Shown piece after piece: positions 16,060-24,550 of a stretch of 64,000 bases of DNA. The notes under the pieces are model-generated. The model was not told where the DNA came from and did not search any database. It worked only from the letters and a program-made list of their open reading frames with translations. The position numbers and the translations under genes are program-made. Numbering within the stretch: the stretch's first letter is position 1; every line of letters begins with the position of its first letter. Source of the DNA: an uncultured Isosphaeraceae bacterium. GTDB taxonomy: Bacteria > Planctomycetota > Planctomycetia > Isosphaerales > Isosphaeraceae. The stretch spans positions 62,001 through 126,000 of the forward strand of contig CAMFLR010000002.1 in the NCBI GenBank assembly GCA_945957605.1, given 5' to 3'.

Positions 16060-18048
16060 ATGCGTGCGCGGCACACCGTCGGCGCGGTGGTGGTTGGAAT
16101 CGTGGCGTTCGTCGCCTGTGCGCAGGGACAAACGCGAGGTGCCGAAACCAACCAGGGTTCGGGCACAGCGATCGACTCTGCCAAGCGCGAGCAAAAGCGT
16201 GCGGAACTCGACGTTGCTGCTGCACGCAAGCGCGTGAGCGATGCGTCCGATTATCTGCTGAGCGCGCGAAGACAGCGCGCCGCCCGCGAATCGGCCCTTC
16301 ATGCGACAACCGACGCCAAGGCCGCCGTCGAACGTATGCTCGTTGACGCGACCGAAGCCGCCGATCGTGCATCGAAGGACGAAACGCAATCGACCACCGC
16401 CCGCGACGCCGCAAAGCAGGCTGTTGAACGACTCACAAAACGTGAAGTCGCACAGCCCGCGATTCCCAGCGAATTCGAAGCCTATTCGCTTCACCAAAAC
16501 GGTCTCTTCACACTCAACTTCGCTACCGGCGCGTGGGACGTGCGTCTACAACCTGGTTTTGGTGCAAGCGTGTCGCCCAGCGAACTCGAAAAGATGTTCG
16601 GCGGTTCGACTCCTCGCTCGAAAGTCGACATGATCGACCTCGCCGTCGATGCGCTCGGGATCAAGGTCACGCAGCACTCGAACTACGAGCAAGTCCGCGA
16701 CACGATTCTGAAACAGCATAGCCAGCAGCGTGTTTACGTGATTTCCGAACGGCTCCTGAACTGGGCCGACCCGCAGCGATTCGGCATCGACACCGGCGAG
16801 AATGAGTTGACAGGTCCCGGGAGCATCTCCGGCGAAATGCGCGAGACTGCACATCTCATCCAGCTCGAATATGAAGACGTCATCACCTGGATGAAGTCGC
16901 AAGGCGATCTCGACCTGAGCAACGGTGTCCGCGACGCGCTCATCGAGCTGATCAAAACCGGCCATTCGACAAAGTTTGGCCTGTCGATTCAGCCGGTCGG
17001 ATTCACCGTAACAAAGCGATACGAGCCGGCCGGGTCGTCGAGCATTCCTCTCGAAGTGCTCCGGCAGGTTGGCCTGAAACGTGAAACATCATTCCGCCAC
17101 GGCTCGTTCGAGCTTGATATCCCCCGCACCGGTTTCGCCATTGTTCGCGATAAACCTCTCGGCACGTTCTCGCCTACCAACGCAATCGAACGCACCAGCG
17201 AGAAACTCGTACCGCCAACGTTCGATCTTGCCGGCTTGGGGACAGATTTTACGAAAGGGAACGGCGCAACGCTCGATGCCATTGCCGGCGCATTTCGCCA
17301 GGGGACGGCCGGGCCGATGGACCTCGCTCCCAAAAGCCGCAGCCTTGCCGCGATGGCCGTCGCCCTCAAAAAGGATGAACTGATTCGCCGCGCATCAGGC
17401 GATGCATCAGTTCTGAACGTCATGGGCACTGAACCCGCTCGTCAGGCCGCCGGCTGCCTGCGTTTGCTTGCTCAGGGAAATCAGGGCAAAGCCACAGTAA
17501 ACAAGGCCGAGCTCGATCTGCAAACGCAGCGGCTCACGATCGCGTTCACGCTCGAACACAAACACAAGATTGATTCGCCGAAACGTGCCGTCGCGGAAAT
17601 CCAGGCGACGCGGAAATCGACAAGTCTCACCGTCGCAAGCTTTGAAGAATCGATGAAAAGAGTCGAGGCCGAGCGCATCACACGCTCTCGTGAAAACGCG
17701 ATTCGCACGGCGAGCGATGCTTCCTCTCTCGCAGAATCTGCGCGTGAAAAGGCGCAGGTTGCCCGCGATCGTAAAGCAACGTGGCAACGCGAACTTGTCG
17801 CCGCGACCAACTCAGCAACTCGCGCCACGTCAGAACTCGCCGAGGCGAAACGCGTCGAATCGCTGGCGCAGACCGAGTTCGATGCGGCGATGAAGGAACT
17901 TACTCGCTCGGGTGCGATGTTCACGCAGGCGGGACAGGCGGTTGACGCCGCAACCAAGGCCTTCGCCGACGCTGTGAAGGCGTTTTTCCGCCAGACCAAT
18001 CCCAGCCTGAAGGCGATGCAGGCCGAGGCGAGGCGCGTCTGGCGCTAG
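16060..18048 (+). CDS. Secreted coiled-coil protein
   Basis: A 662-residue exported protein starting at ATG 16060 with GGAAGGGAG upstream. Signal peptide: VGAVVVGIVAFVACAQG. Mature residues about 35-130 form an Ala/Arg/Glu-rich coiled coil (AARKRVSDASDYLLSARRQ). A globular centre (about 135-480) contains a PAIPSEFEAYSLHQNGLFTL start and several helical segments. A second coiled coil covers about 520-640 (EAERITRSRENAIRTASDAS). The two coils could pair in a hairpin across the globular domain. No known domain is recognised and no membrane segment follows the signal, so it is probably periplasmic. Confidence 0.75.
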   Translation: MRARHTVGAVVVGIVAFVACAQGQTRGAETNQGSGTAIDSAKREQKRAELDVAAARKRVSDASDYLLSARRQRAARESALHATTDAKAAVERMLVDATEAADRASKDETQSTTARDAAKQAVERLTKREVAQPAIPSEFEAYSLHQNGLFTLNFATGAWDVRLQPGFGASVSPSELEKMFGGSTPRSKVDMIDLAVDALGIKVTQHSNYEQVRDTILKQHSQQRVYVISERLLNWADPQRFGIDTGENELTGPGSISGEMRETAHLIQLEYEDVITWMKSQGDLDLSNGVRDALIELIKTGHSTKFGLSIQPVGFTVTKRYEPAGSSSIPLEVLRQVGLKRETSFRHGSFELDIPRTGFAIVRDKPLGTFSPTNAIERTSEKLVPPTFDLAGLGTDFTKGNGATLDAIAGAFRQGTAGPMDLAPKSRSLAAMAVALKKDELIRRASGDASVLNVMGTEPARQAAGCLRLLAQGNQGKATVNKAELDLQTQRLTIAFTLEHKHKIDSPKRAVAEIQATRKSTSLTVASFEESMKRVEAERITRSRENAIRTASDASSLAESAREKAQVARDRKATWQRELVAATNSATRATSELAEAKRVESLAQTEFDAAMKELTRSGAMFTQAGQAVDAATKAFADAVKAFFRQTNPSLKAMQAEARRVWR

Positions 18049-18128
18049 TCCACGCGGCTGACTTCGCGGACGAAATGGGGTAAGCTGAGCCCTTCAGAGT
18101 ATTTCCGTCCGCACCGTTTGGAGCAGCC

Positions 18129-18329
18129 ATGAAGATTGCCGTGATCGTCCTCGGCGCCCTTGCCGCATTGCTGATCGTTTCCCAGCTTGTGATGGGTCTC
18201 ATGATCGCCAGCGGCGCCGATCAGAAAATGCGCACCATGCACCAGCATTCCGGTTACCTGACCGTCACAATTTCGCTCATCTACATCGGACTTTCACTCA
18301 GCACCATTCTCTCGAAGAAATCGGCCTGA
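18129..18329 (+). CDS. Small two-helix membrane protein
   Basis: A 66-residue protein. GGAG lies 8 bases before ATG 18129. Two hydrophobic helices, about residues 3-27 (IAVIVLGALAALLIVSQLVM) and 43-60 (LTVTISLIYIGLSLSTIL), are joined by a Met/His/Gln-containing loop. It ends in KKSA, so both termini are probably cytoplasmic. No function is assignable. Confidence 0.65.
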   Translation: MKIAVIVLGALAALLIVSQLVMGLMIASGADQKMRTMHQHSGYLTVTISLIYIGLSLSTILSKKSA

Positions 18330-18505
18330 GCGTCTGTTTCGCGGCGCGATAAACCGCACGGCGATGCCATCTTGGCCCTTGCTGAGATCGCGTCGCCGAT
18401 TTTGTTTTCATCGAAGATCGCGCACAAGATTGCACCGCTGGCGGCGTCAGGTAAAGTCAAGGAACCTCGACTCTCCACAGCGTTTGTATTTTGCGAGGTT
18501 CATCG

Positions 18506-19834
18506 ATGCGCCGAGACGTGTTCCGGACGATCCCCGCGCGCCATGTGTTGGCGCTTTCCGCCGCGCTTCTGCTGGGACTCGCAACGTCCCAGGCCGAGGG
18601 CGGCATGCAAGTCGGCGCTGCAACCCGCAACATCACGCCAAACCCACTGCTACCCGTTTCGGGCGGTATGGGCACGCCCAATCCTGTGAAAGAAAAACGC
18701 GGCGAGCTGACCGCACGGGCGATGGTCTTCCGCAATGGCGATGTCTCAGTCGCCGTCGTGCAGCTTGACCTCCTCGGCTTCCCTGGCGTGCTATGCGACC
18801 GCATCCGCGCCAAGGTCCCTCGCATTCCCGCGAAAAACATCCTCATCGGCTCGACGCACACCCACAGCGCCCCCGATTGCTACGCCTTCCCCGACCCGAA
18901 AAACGGCCACACCGGCGATCTCAAATACATGCAGTCGGTCTGCGACAAGGCCGCTGAAGCGGTGAACGCAGCGATTAACGGTTTGCAGGACGTCACCCTC
19001 AAAATCGCCACTGGCGAGGCGAAAGGGAAGATCGCCTACAACTATTACGCCCCTGACCTTTACGATCGCAGGATGTCCGTCATTCAGGCGATCGGCAAGA
19101 ACGGCAAGCCAGTCGCCACGATGGTGAATTACGCGATTCACCCCGAAGTTCTGGGTAACAACGTCGGCATTTGCAGCCCCGACCTGATTGGCCCGCTCTG
19201 CGACAAACTCGAAGCCGACGCGGGTGGCGTGGCACTTTTCATGAATGGTGCGCAAGGCGGCATGATTACCGCCGACAACCGCGACCTCTCCACCCCGCGC
19301 GATGCCCAACGCGGTGTCTGGAATGATTCGCGACGCTGGGAGGAATGCATCCGCATTGGTCAGCTCATGGCGAGCGAAGCCCAGCGGCTTGTGAAGGATG
19401 TGCCCGTTCAGGCCAACCCAAGCCTGTTTTGCGACGCCATCGAAGTGAAGTTCCCCGTTGAATCGCCGCTGATGTGGGCCGTCATTCTGCTCTCGCCGCT
19501 CAAGTATCCTCACAACGACGACCACACGATCAACGCCCGCGTCAATCTCGTGAATATCGGCAACGCGCAGATTCTGACGATCCCGGGCGAAGCGCTGCCG
19601 AACATCGGCTTCTATCTCAAGCGGAAGATGAAGGGAAACCATCATCTTCTGTTTGGATTAACCAATGAAGCATTTGGTTACATCCTCACAAAAGTCGATT
19701 TCAAGAGCTTCCCCCGCTACGACTATGTCTCGCGCACCTCGCTTGGCGAGATGACGGGCGAAATCCTTATCGAGAAATCACTTGAATTCGTAAACAAGTC
19801 GCCAGTTCCCGACTCCGAGTCAGAAGCAAAATAG
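18506..19834 (+). CDS. Neutral/alkaline ceramidase-like secreted hydrolase
   Basis: A 442-residue exported protein with similarity to the N-terminal domain of neutral/alkaline non-lysosomal ceramidases, a widespread planctomycete family of mostly unknown substrates. ATG 18506 follows GAGG and starts a signal peptide (VLALSAALLLGLATSQAEG). The family order is present: VGAATRNITPNPLLPVSGG, then ILIGSTHTHSAPDCY with the zinc-binding His-x-His, then MVNYAIHPEVLG with another His ligand, then LFMNGAQGGM. A late TIPGEALPNIGFYLKRKM region carries the conserved Glu. True ceramidase activity is not implied. No C-terminal Ig-like domain is present, so the protein is shorter than the eukaryotic or Pseudomonas enzymes. 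Confidence 0.85.
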   Translation: MRRDVFRTIPARHVLALSAALLLGLATSQAEGGMQVGAATRNITPNPLLPVSGGMGTPNPVKEKRGELTARAMVFRNGDVSVAVVQLDLLGFPGVLCDRIRAKVPRIPAKNILIGSTHTHSAPDCYAFPDPKNGHTGDLKYMQSVCDKAAEAVNAAINGLQDVTLKIATGEAKGKIAYNYYAPDLYDRRMSVIQAIGKNGKPVATMVNYAIHPEVLGNNVGICSPDLIGPLCDKLEADAGGVALFMNGAQGGMITADNRDLSTPRDAQRGVWNDSRRWEECIRIGQLMASEAQRLVKDVPVQANPSLFCDAIEVKFPVESPLMWAVILLSPLKYPHNDDHTINARVNLVNIGNAQILTIPGEALPNIGFYLKRKMKGNHHLLFGLTNEAFGYILTKVDFKSFPRYDYVSRTSLGEMTGEILIEKSLEFVNKSPVPDSESEAK

Positions 19835-19934
19835 CCTTGGGGCTCCCCCTCGCGGATTATTGCGTTGGGAGTTACAATAGGCAAACTATGTTCATTTTGG
19901 CTATTTGCAAAACCAAGGCGAAGGACTTGATGTG

Positions 19935-21140
19935 ATGGAGGATGTATCGGTCGGGGGATCGCCCTCCATTCGCGTGCTGCTGATCGACGATATGAAGTTG
20001 ATTGGCAAGGCCGTGGGGCGAATGCTCGAAGGCGAGCCCGACATCGCCTTCCACTATCTCGACGACGGCCTGCGCGCGATCGAAACCGCCGCGAGCTTTG
20101 AGCCGACGGTCATCCTCCAAGACCTGGTGATGCCCGACGTCGACGGCCTGCAATTGATCGATGCCTTCCGCGCCAATCCTTCGACGCGCGACACTCCGTT
20201 GATCATGCTTTCCGCCGAGGAAGACCCCAAAACCAAGGCAGATGCGTTTGCACGCGGGGCGAATGACTACGTCGTCAAACTGCCCGACCGCATTGAGCTG
20301 CTCGCTCGCATCCGCCATCACTCCAAAGGTTTCATCAACCTCAAAGAACGTAACCTCGCCTACCACGAACTTGCGGCGAAGGAGAAAGCGCTCGCCGAAG
20401 ACGTGGCGCATGCGTCAAAGTATGTCTGTTCGCTGCTGCCGCCTCCGCTCAAAAAGGGCGAGATTCGCGCCGACTGGCGGTTCATCCCCTCGGCGACCCT
20501 CGGCGGCGACACCTTCGGCTACCACTGGCTCGATGACGATCACTTCGTCCTCTTCCTGCTCGACGTGAGCGGCCACGGCATTCGGCCGGCGTTGCTCGCG
20601 GTTTCGGCGCTCAACGCCATTCGCTCGAAGTCGCTACCCGACACCGACTTTCGCGATCCGTCGCAGGTTGTCGCCGCGCTCAATCTCGCGTTCCAGATGG
20701 AGCAGCAGAACAACCTCTACTTCACCATCTGGTACGGCGTCTATCACAAGCCAACAGGCCGGCTCGACTTCTCCGGCGGTGGTCATCCCCCTGCTCTGCT
20801 CGTGCGCAACGGCAAGCCGGCCGAGGAGTTGCACCCCAAGGGGCCAATGGTCGGCGCTTTCGAGGACATCGAGTTCGCCGTCAGCACGGTGACACTCGAC
20901 GGCCCTGCCCGCCTGTTTCTCTTCAGCGATGGTGCGTACGAGATCGAGCGAAACGACGAGAAGAAGTCGATGTGGCCGTTCGACGAGTTCGCGAAGTTCG
21001 TCTCCGAAGCAACGCTCGGAGGCAAACCGGTAATGGACGACCTCATCGCGCTGGGGCGTGAGTTGCAGGGGCGCGAGCAATTCGTCGACGACGTTTCGAT
21101 CGTTGACTTCCAGTTCGACGCCCCCGTCGCCAAAACATAG
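19935..21140 (+). CDS. Response regulator fused to SpoIIE-type PP2C phosphatase
   Basis: Likely an RsbU-like signalling phosphatase. A phosphorylatable receiver (about residues 10-130) controls a C-terminal metal-dependent phosphatase (about 175-395). ATG 19935 is 10 bases after GAAGGA. Receiver landmarks are VLLIDDMKL (acidic pocket), ILQDLVMPDVDG (phospho-Asp) and YVVKLPDRIELLARI (conserved Lys). A linker coil follows. Phosphatase landmarks are ATLGGDTFGYHWL, LLDVSGHGIRPALLA and FVDDVSIVDF. The usual GGDYYD motif is altered to GGDTFG, so one acidic metal-region residue is replaced. Its substrate would typically be an anti-sigma-factor antagonist, and none is adjacent. Confidence 0.9.
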   Translation: MEDVSVGGSPSIRVLLIDDMKLIGKAVGRMLEGEPDIAFHYLDDGLRAIETAASFEPTVILQDLVMPDVDGLQLIDAFRANPSTRDTPLIMLSAEEDPKTKADAFARGANDYVVKLPDRIELLARIRHHSKGFINLKERNLAYHELAAKEKALAEDVAHASKYVCSLLPPPLKKGEIRADWRFIPSATLGGDTFGYHWLDDDHFVLFLLDVSGHGIRPALLAVSALNAIRSKSLPDTDFRDPSQVVAALNLAFQMEQQNNLYFTIWYGVYHKPTGRLDFSGGGHPPALLVRNGKPAEELHPKGPMVGAFEDIEFAVSTVTLDGPARLFLFSDGAYEIERNDEKKSMWPFDEFAKFVSEATLGGKPVMDDLIALGRELQGREQFVDDVSIVDFQFDAPVAKT

Positions 21141-21241
21141 GTTCAACTGAGATTCACAAATTGTTGGCAACGCCCCGGGAGCGTACTACCGTTAGTTGAC
21201 ACGGGTAGGCGGTACCTGGGCGTTCGTTTGGAGTTTCCGAA

Positions 21242-21571
21242 ATGTGGTCGATGGCCAGCAATTCGATCCTGATGTTTTATGCGTTTGTCAAACTGGTGTA
21301 CTTGTATTCGATTGTGAAGATTTTCCTCAAGTTTGATAACTTGCGGCAGAACATCTTGTTTCTGTCAATTTTTTACACCCTCGGGATTGCTTTTATCAGC
21401 TTCATTTTCTTCGTGGCGCCGAACCAGAATCCAAATTACCGCGAGTGGGGCATTTTCCTGGCAAAGACGCTGGGGTTGTCCTATGTTTACTTCCGCTTGC
21501 TCGACCGCTTCGACGAGGGATTTCTTCTGATCGTGATGCTTGTGCTCGGGCTGGGGCTGGTTTACTTCTAA
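21242..21571 (+). CDS. Small membrane protein, four helices
   Basis: A 109-residue protein rich in Phe, Leu and Tyr. Hydrophobic segments lie at about residues 8-28, 38-60, 70-85 and 93-109, the last ending LLIVMLVLGLGLVYF. GGAG lies about 8 bases before ATG 21242; ATG 21251 is also possible. There is no recognised family. It is 54 bases upstream of the zinc-ribbon gene and probably cotranscribed with it. Confidence 0.65.
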   Translation: MWSMASNSILMFYAFVKLVYLYSIVKIFLKFDNLRQNILFLSIFYTLGIAFISFIFFVAPNQNPNYREWGIFLAKTLGLSYVYFRLLDRFDEGFLLIVMLVLGLGLVYF

Positions 21572-21625
21572 TGCATATGAGGTGGACGTCGGTGTCCTCC
21601 ATCGAAATCTGATAGGGAGCGAGAC

Positions 21626-22714
21626 ATGGCGATTGTCTTTTTCTGCCAGAGCTGCGGCTCCCGCTTTGAGGTCGACTCCAAGCTGGCCGGCAAGCGCGGT
21701 CATTGCAAAAACTGCGGCCAGATGATGTCGATCCCGCGTGCAGAAGCGCTCGCGTCGATGGTCGCGATGCCTGCCCCTGCGATGGCTGCGGCCGCCGCGG
21801 CACCAGCAAGGCCCGCTGCGCCCGCCGCTCGGCCTTCCGTTGGCACCGGGCCGCGAAGCCCTGGCAACGACTCACTCGGCTGGCTCAAAACTGCTGCGAC
21901 GAACGTCGGCCTCTCGCCGTTGACGATCGAAAACCTATCGCTGCGCAGAAAGCCTCAAACACCGGGCCAACTTGCCGCCGCCGAGTTCGATCGCGAAGAT
22001 TCCAAGCCCTATAACATCGGCGAAATGGCGGCCGCCGAGAAACGCGCCAAGGCCAAGGGCGGCGCGAATCAGATCGCAATGCACTGGCGCCGCGAAGTCG
22101 GCATGATCCAGAAGATCTTCCGCTGGTTCAACAATAGCGCATATTTTGTCTCGATTCCGTTCATCATGATTTTGATTCTTGGCGCCGTCGGCAAAAGCCG
22201 CTCGCTCGCGCTCTTTGGCGCCACGTTCGTTGTGCTGCTGAACATCGGCCGCGGCATCGCCGGTCTTGGCGTGATCTTGCTCGTTCCTCTGCGCGATGGT
22301 CTCGATAGCCGCAAGCTCAAGAAGCCAATGCACCGCGTCGTGGAGCCGGTCCTCACCATCGCCGCAGTCTTCGCGTTGTTCACCTTCCTCCCCTGGCTTT
22401 CCAGCGGAAATCAGAAGGGGTCGATCACCGAGCGTCTCGAGTCGGAAGCCAAGGCGCTGACCACCGAGATGAAGGGCGAGGTTAAGGACACGCTGAACAA
22501 GGCCAAGAACCTCGACGTCAAATCGCTCGAGAAACAGGCCGAATCGGGGCTGAACGACCTGCAAAAGCGTGCGAATGAGACGCTGAAATCCGCGCCTGGC
22601 GCCGGCGAATCGAAGAAGGCCAGCGCGAACTCGGAAGCCGCCATCGACAAGACAATCCGCGACGTGGGCAAGCAGGCCAAGGAAGTGATCGACGCCGCCA
22701 AGGGCCAGCCCTGA
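21626..22714 (+). CDS. Zinc-ribbon membrane protein
   Basis: A 362-residue protein. The N-terminus carries a four-cysteine zinc ribbon, FFCQSCGSRF then GHCKNCGQMMSIP (Cys7, Cys10, Cys27, Cys30), like the MJ0042-type ribbons common in planctomycete signalling and membrane proteins. An Ala/Pro-rich linker follows. A membrane region around residues 170-265 has about three helices (FIMILILGAVG, FVVLLNIGRGIAGLGVILLV, PVLTIAAVFALFTFLPWL). The tail is amphipathic, Lys/Glu/Ala-rich and probably coiled-coil (ESEAKALTTEMKGEVKDTL). It sits 70 bases before the membrane kinase gene, suggesting a joint function, though no direct evidence links them. Confidence 0.75.
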   Translation: MAIVFFCQSCGSRFEVDSKLAGKRGHCKNCGQMMSIPRAEALASMVAMPAPAMAAAAAAPARPAAPAARPSVGTGPRSPGNDSLGWLKTAATNVGLSPLTIENLSLRRKPQTPGQLAAAEFDREDSKPYNIGEMAAAEKRAKAKGGANQIAMHWRREVGMIQKIFRWFNNSAYFVSIPFIMILILGAVGKSRSLALFGATFVVLLNIGRGIAGLGVILLVPLRDGLDSRKLKKPMHRVVEPVLTIAAVFALFTFLPWLSSGNQKGSITERLESEAKALTTEMKGEVKDTLNKAKNLDVKSLEKQAESGLNDLQKRANETLKSAPGAGESKKASANSEAAIDKTIRDVGKQAKEVIDAAKGQP

Positions 22715-22784
22715 CGATCACAACTCGCCCAGCCCCTGTCGCTTTCAACGAGACACCTCGAAATTCCTAATTGAGACGACTTCC

Positions 22785-24461
22785 ATGGCGACGACCGCAC
22801 CGCTTGACGACGAGGTGATCGACCTCGAACCGACGCAGACTCTTTCGCTCAACCAGGACGGCTCGATCGACCCGCTGGAGACCATGGTCGCGCGGCCGGT
22901 TGTGGCGAGAGGCAGCATGTCGAGCCTTTCCGGCGAGCTCGACCTCCTCCGCCGCCGTCGACTCGCGGCTTCGGCACTGCTGCTCGGCGGCATGTACGGG
23001 CTTTTGTTCTTCTGGAATCTCAGGATCGTCACCACCGAGGCGACGTACGTCTGGCTATTGCTCCTCGTTCGGTCACTGCTGGCGTTCGGCATTGCCACAG
23101 CATTGATCAGCCCGATTCAGCTCTCGACCAGGGCGGTTCGCGCTCTCGAAGGCGCGTTGTTCGGCGGGCTCATCCTTTTGCTGATGATCTCGCAATACAA
23201 CATCAATCTCACGCTCATGGAGCGGAACGACGTGGCCGGGGTGATCTCGTTCATCAAGAACGGGGTGATCCAGATGGTTCTGATGATGTTCCTCTATGGC
23301 ACGTTCATCCCGAATAAGCCCGGCACCGCGGCGAAGGTGATCTTCACGATGGCCGCCGTGCCAATGCTCGGCTGGGCGTTCCTTACCGAACGTCCCGACC
23401 TTGCCCGCGCTACCGAAGGACTCTTCTCGGTCGAACAAAAAGGCTCGAACCTCGTCTACATGTCGATCGCCGCGTCGATGGCGGTCTTTGGCGCGATGGT
23501 GCTCAACGGCCTTCGCGTCCAGTTGCACGAAGCCCGCAAGTTCGGCCAGTATCGCTTGCTCCGCAAGATCGGCGCGGGCGGCATGGGCGAGGTACACCTT
23601 GCCGAACACCAGCTTCTCAAACGTCCCTGCGCATTGAAGCTCATTCGCAACGAATCAGGCAGCGACCCCACAGCCGTCGCCCGATTCGCGCGTGAAGTGC
23701 AGGCCGCTGCGCAGCTCGCGCATCCCAACACGATTCAGATCTACGACTACGGCCATACCGACGACGGCACATTTTATTATGTGATGGAATTTCTCCGCGG
23801 ACTGAGCCTGGCCGACCTGATCACCCGCTACGGCGCGCTTTCGGCAGGACGAACGATCTACCTGTTCCGCCAGGTATGCTCCGGTCTCGCCGAGGCACAT
23901 GCTCTGGGGCTCGTCCACCGCGACCTCAAACCCGCGAACGTTTTCGTGGCGATTCAGGGCGGCGAAACCGACGTGGCCAAGGTCCTCGACTTTGGACTCG
24001 TGAAACTCAAAGACGACGCCGGCGGCGAGCAGCTTACGAAGGACTTTACTGTCAGCGGCACGCCGCAGTTCATGTCACCCGAGCAGGTTGAAGGCTCGCG
24101 CACGCTCGACAATCGTTCCGACATCTACTCACTCGGTGTGATGCTCTATCACACGCTGACCGGCCAGCCGCCCTTCGATGGCGACACAGCGTTCGCCGTG
24201 ATGATGTCGCAAGCGCGTGACATCGCTGTTGCTCCATCGAAGATCGTTACGAACATTCCCGCCGATCTCGAACGCGTGGTGATGAAGTGCATGGAGAAGA
24301 AGGCGGCGGATCGCTATCAGGATGTGAAAGAGTTGCGCGACGCGCTCGAACAGTGCGCAAGCGCAGGTGAGTGGAACGGGCACAAGGCCGATGCGTGGTG
24401 GGAAGACAAGAAAATGTTCGCACCGCAAGCGCCCGAGCCTTCAGAGCAAGACGTTGCGTGA
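22785..24461 (+). CDS. Membrane Ser/Thr protein kinase with N-terminal membrane domain
   Basis: A 558-residue Hanks-type kinase. Residues about 62-245 form a six-helix membrane domain of no known family. The kinase follows at about 252-525, with GQYRLLRKIGAGGMGE (P-loop), CALKLIRNE (ATP Lys), HRDLKPANVF (catalytic loop), VLDFGLVK (DFG) and SGTPQFMSPEQVEG (activation segment with APE-equivalent SPE). All catalytic residues are present, so it should be active. The topology is unusual: bacterial PknB-type kinases put the kinase first and the membrane anchor after. The short tail contains WNGHKADAWWEDKK. It follows the zinc-ribbon gene and a bidirectional-looking terminator ends the unit. Confidence 0.92.
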   Translation: MATTAPLDDEVIDLEPTQTLSLNQDGSIDPLETMVARPVVARGSMSSLSGELDLLRRRRLAASALLLGGMYGLLFFWNLRIVTTEATYVWLLLLVRSLLAFGIATALISPIQLSTRAVRALEGALFGGLILLLMISQYNINLTLMERNDVAGVISFIKNGVIQMVLMMFLYGTFIPNKPGTAAKVIFTMAAVPMLGWAFLTERPDLARATEGLFSVEQKGSNLVYMSIAASMAVFGAMVLNGLRVQLHEARKFGQYRLLRKIGAGGMGEVHLAEHQLLKRPCALKLIRNESGSDPTAVARFAREVQAAAQLAHPNTIQIYDYGHTDDGTFYYVMEFLRGLSLADLITRYGALSAGRTIYLFRQVCSGLAEAHALGLVHRDLKPANVFVAIQGGETDVAKVLDFGLVKLKDDAGGEQLTKDFTVSGTPQFMSPEQVEGSRTLDNRSDIYSLGVMLYHTLTGQPPFDGDTAFAVMMSQARDIAVAPSKIVTNIPADLERVVMKCMEKKAADRYQDVKELRDALEQCASAGEWNGHKADAWWEDKKMFAPQAPEPSEQDVA

Positions 24462-24493
24462 CGTGCCTTGCTGACACAACGAGTGAACTAAAG

Positions 24494-24538
24494 AACGCTT
24501 CGCCTCACCCAGCAATTGAGTGAGGCGAAGCGTTTTCC
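24494..24538 (+). terminator. Intrinsic terminator after the kinase gene
   Basis: A perfect 15-pair stem, AACGCTTCGCCTCAC at 24494-24508 with GTGAGGCGAAGCGTT at 24520-24534, followed by TTCC. The T-run is short, but the stem is very stable. It lies between convergent genes. Confidence 0.75.
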
Positions 24539-24550
24539 ATTCCGCATCAA

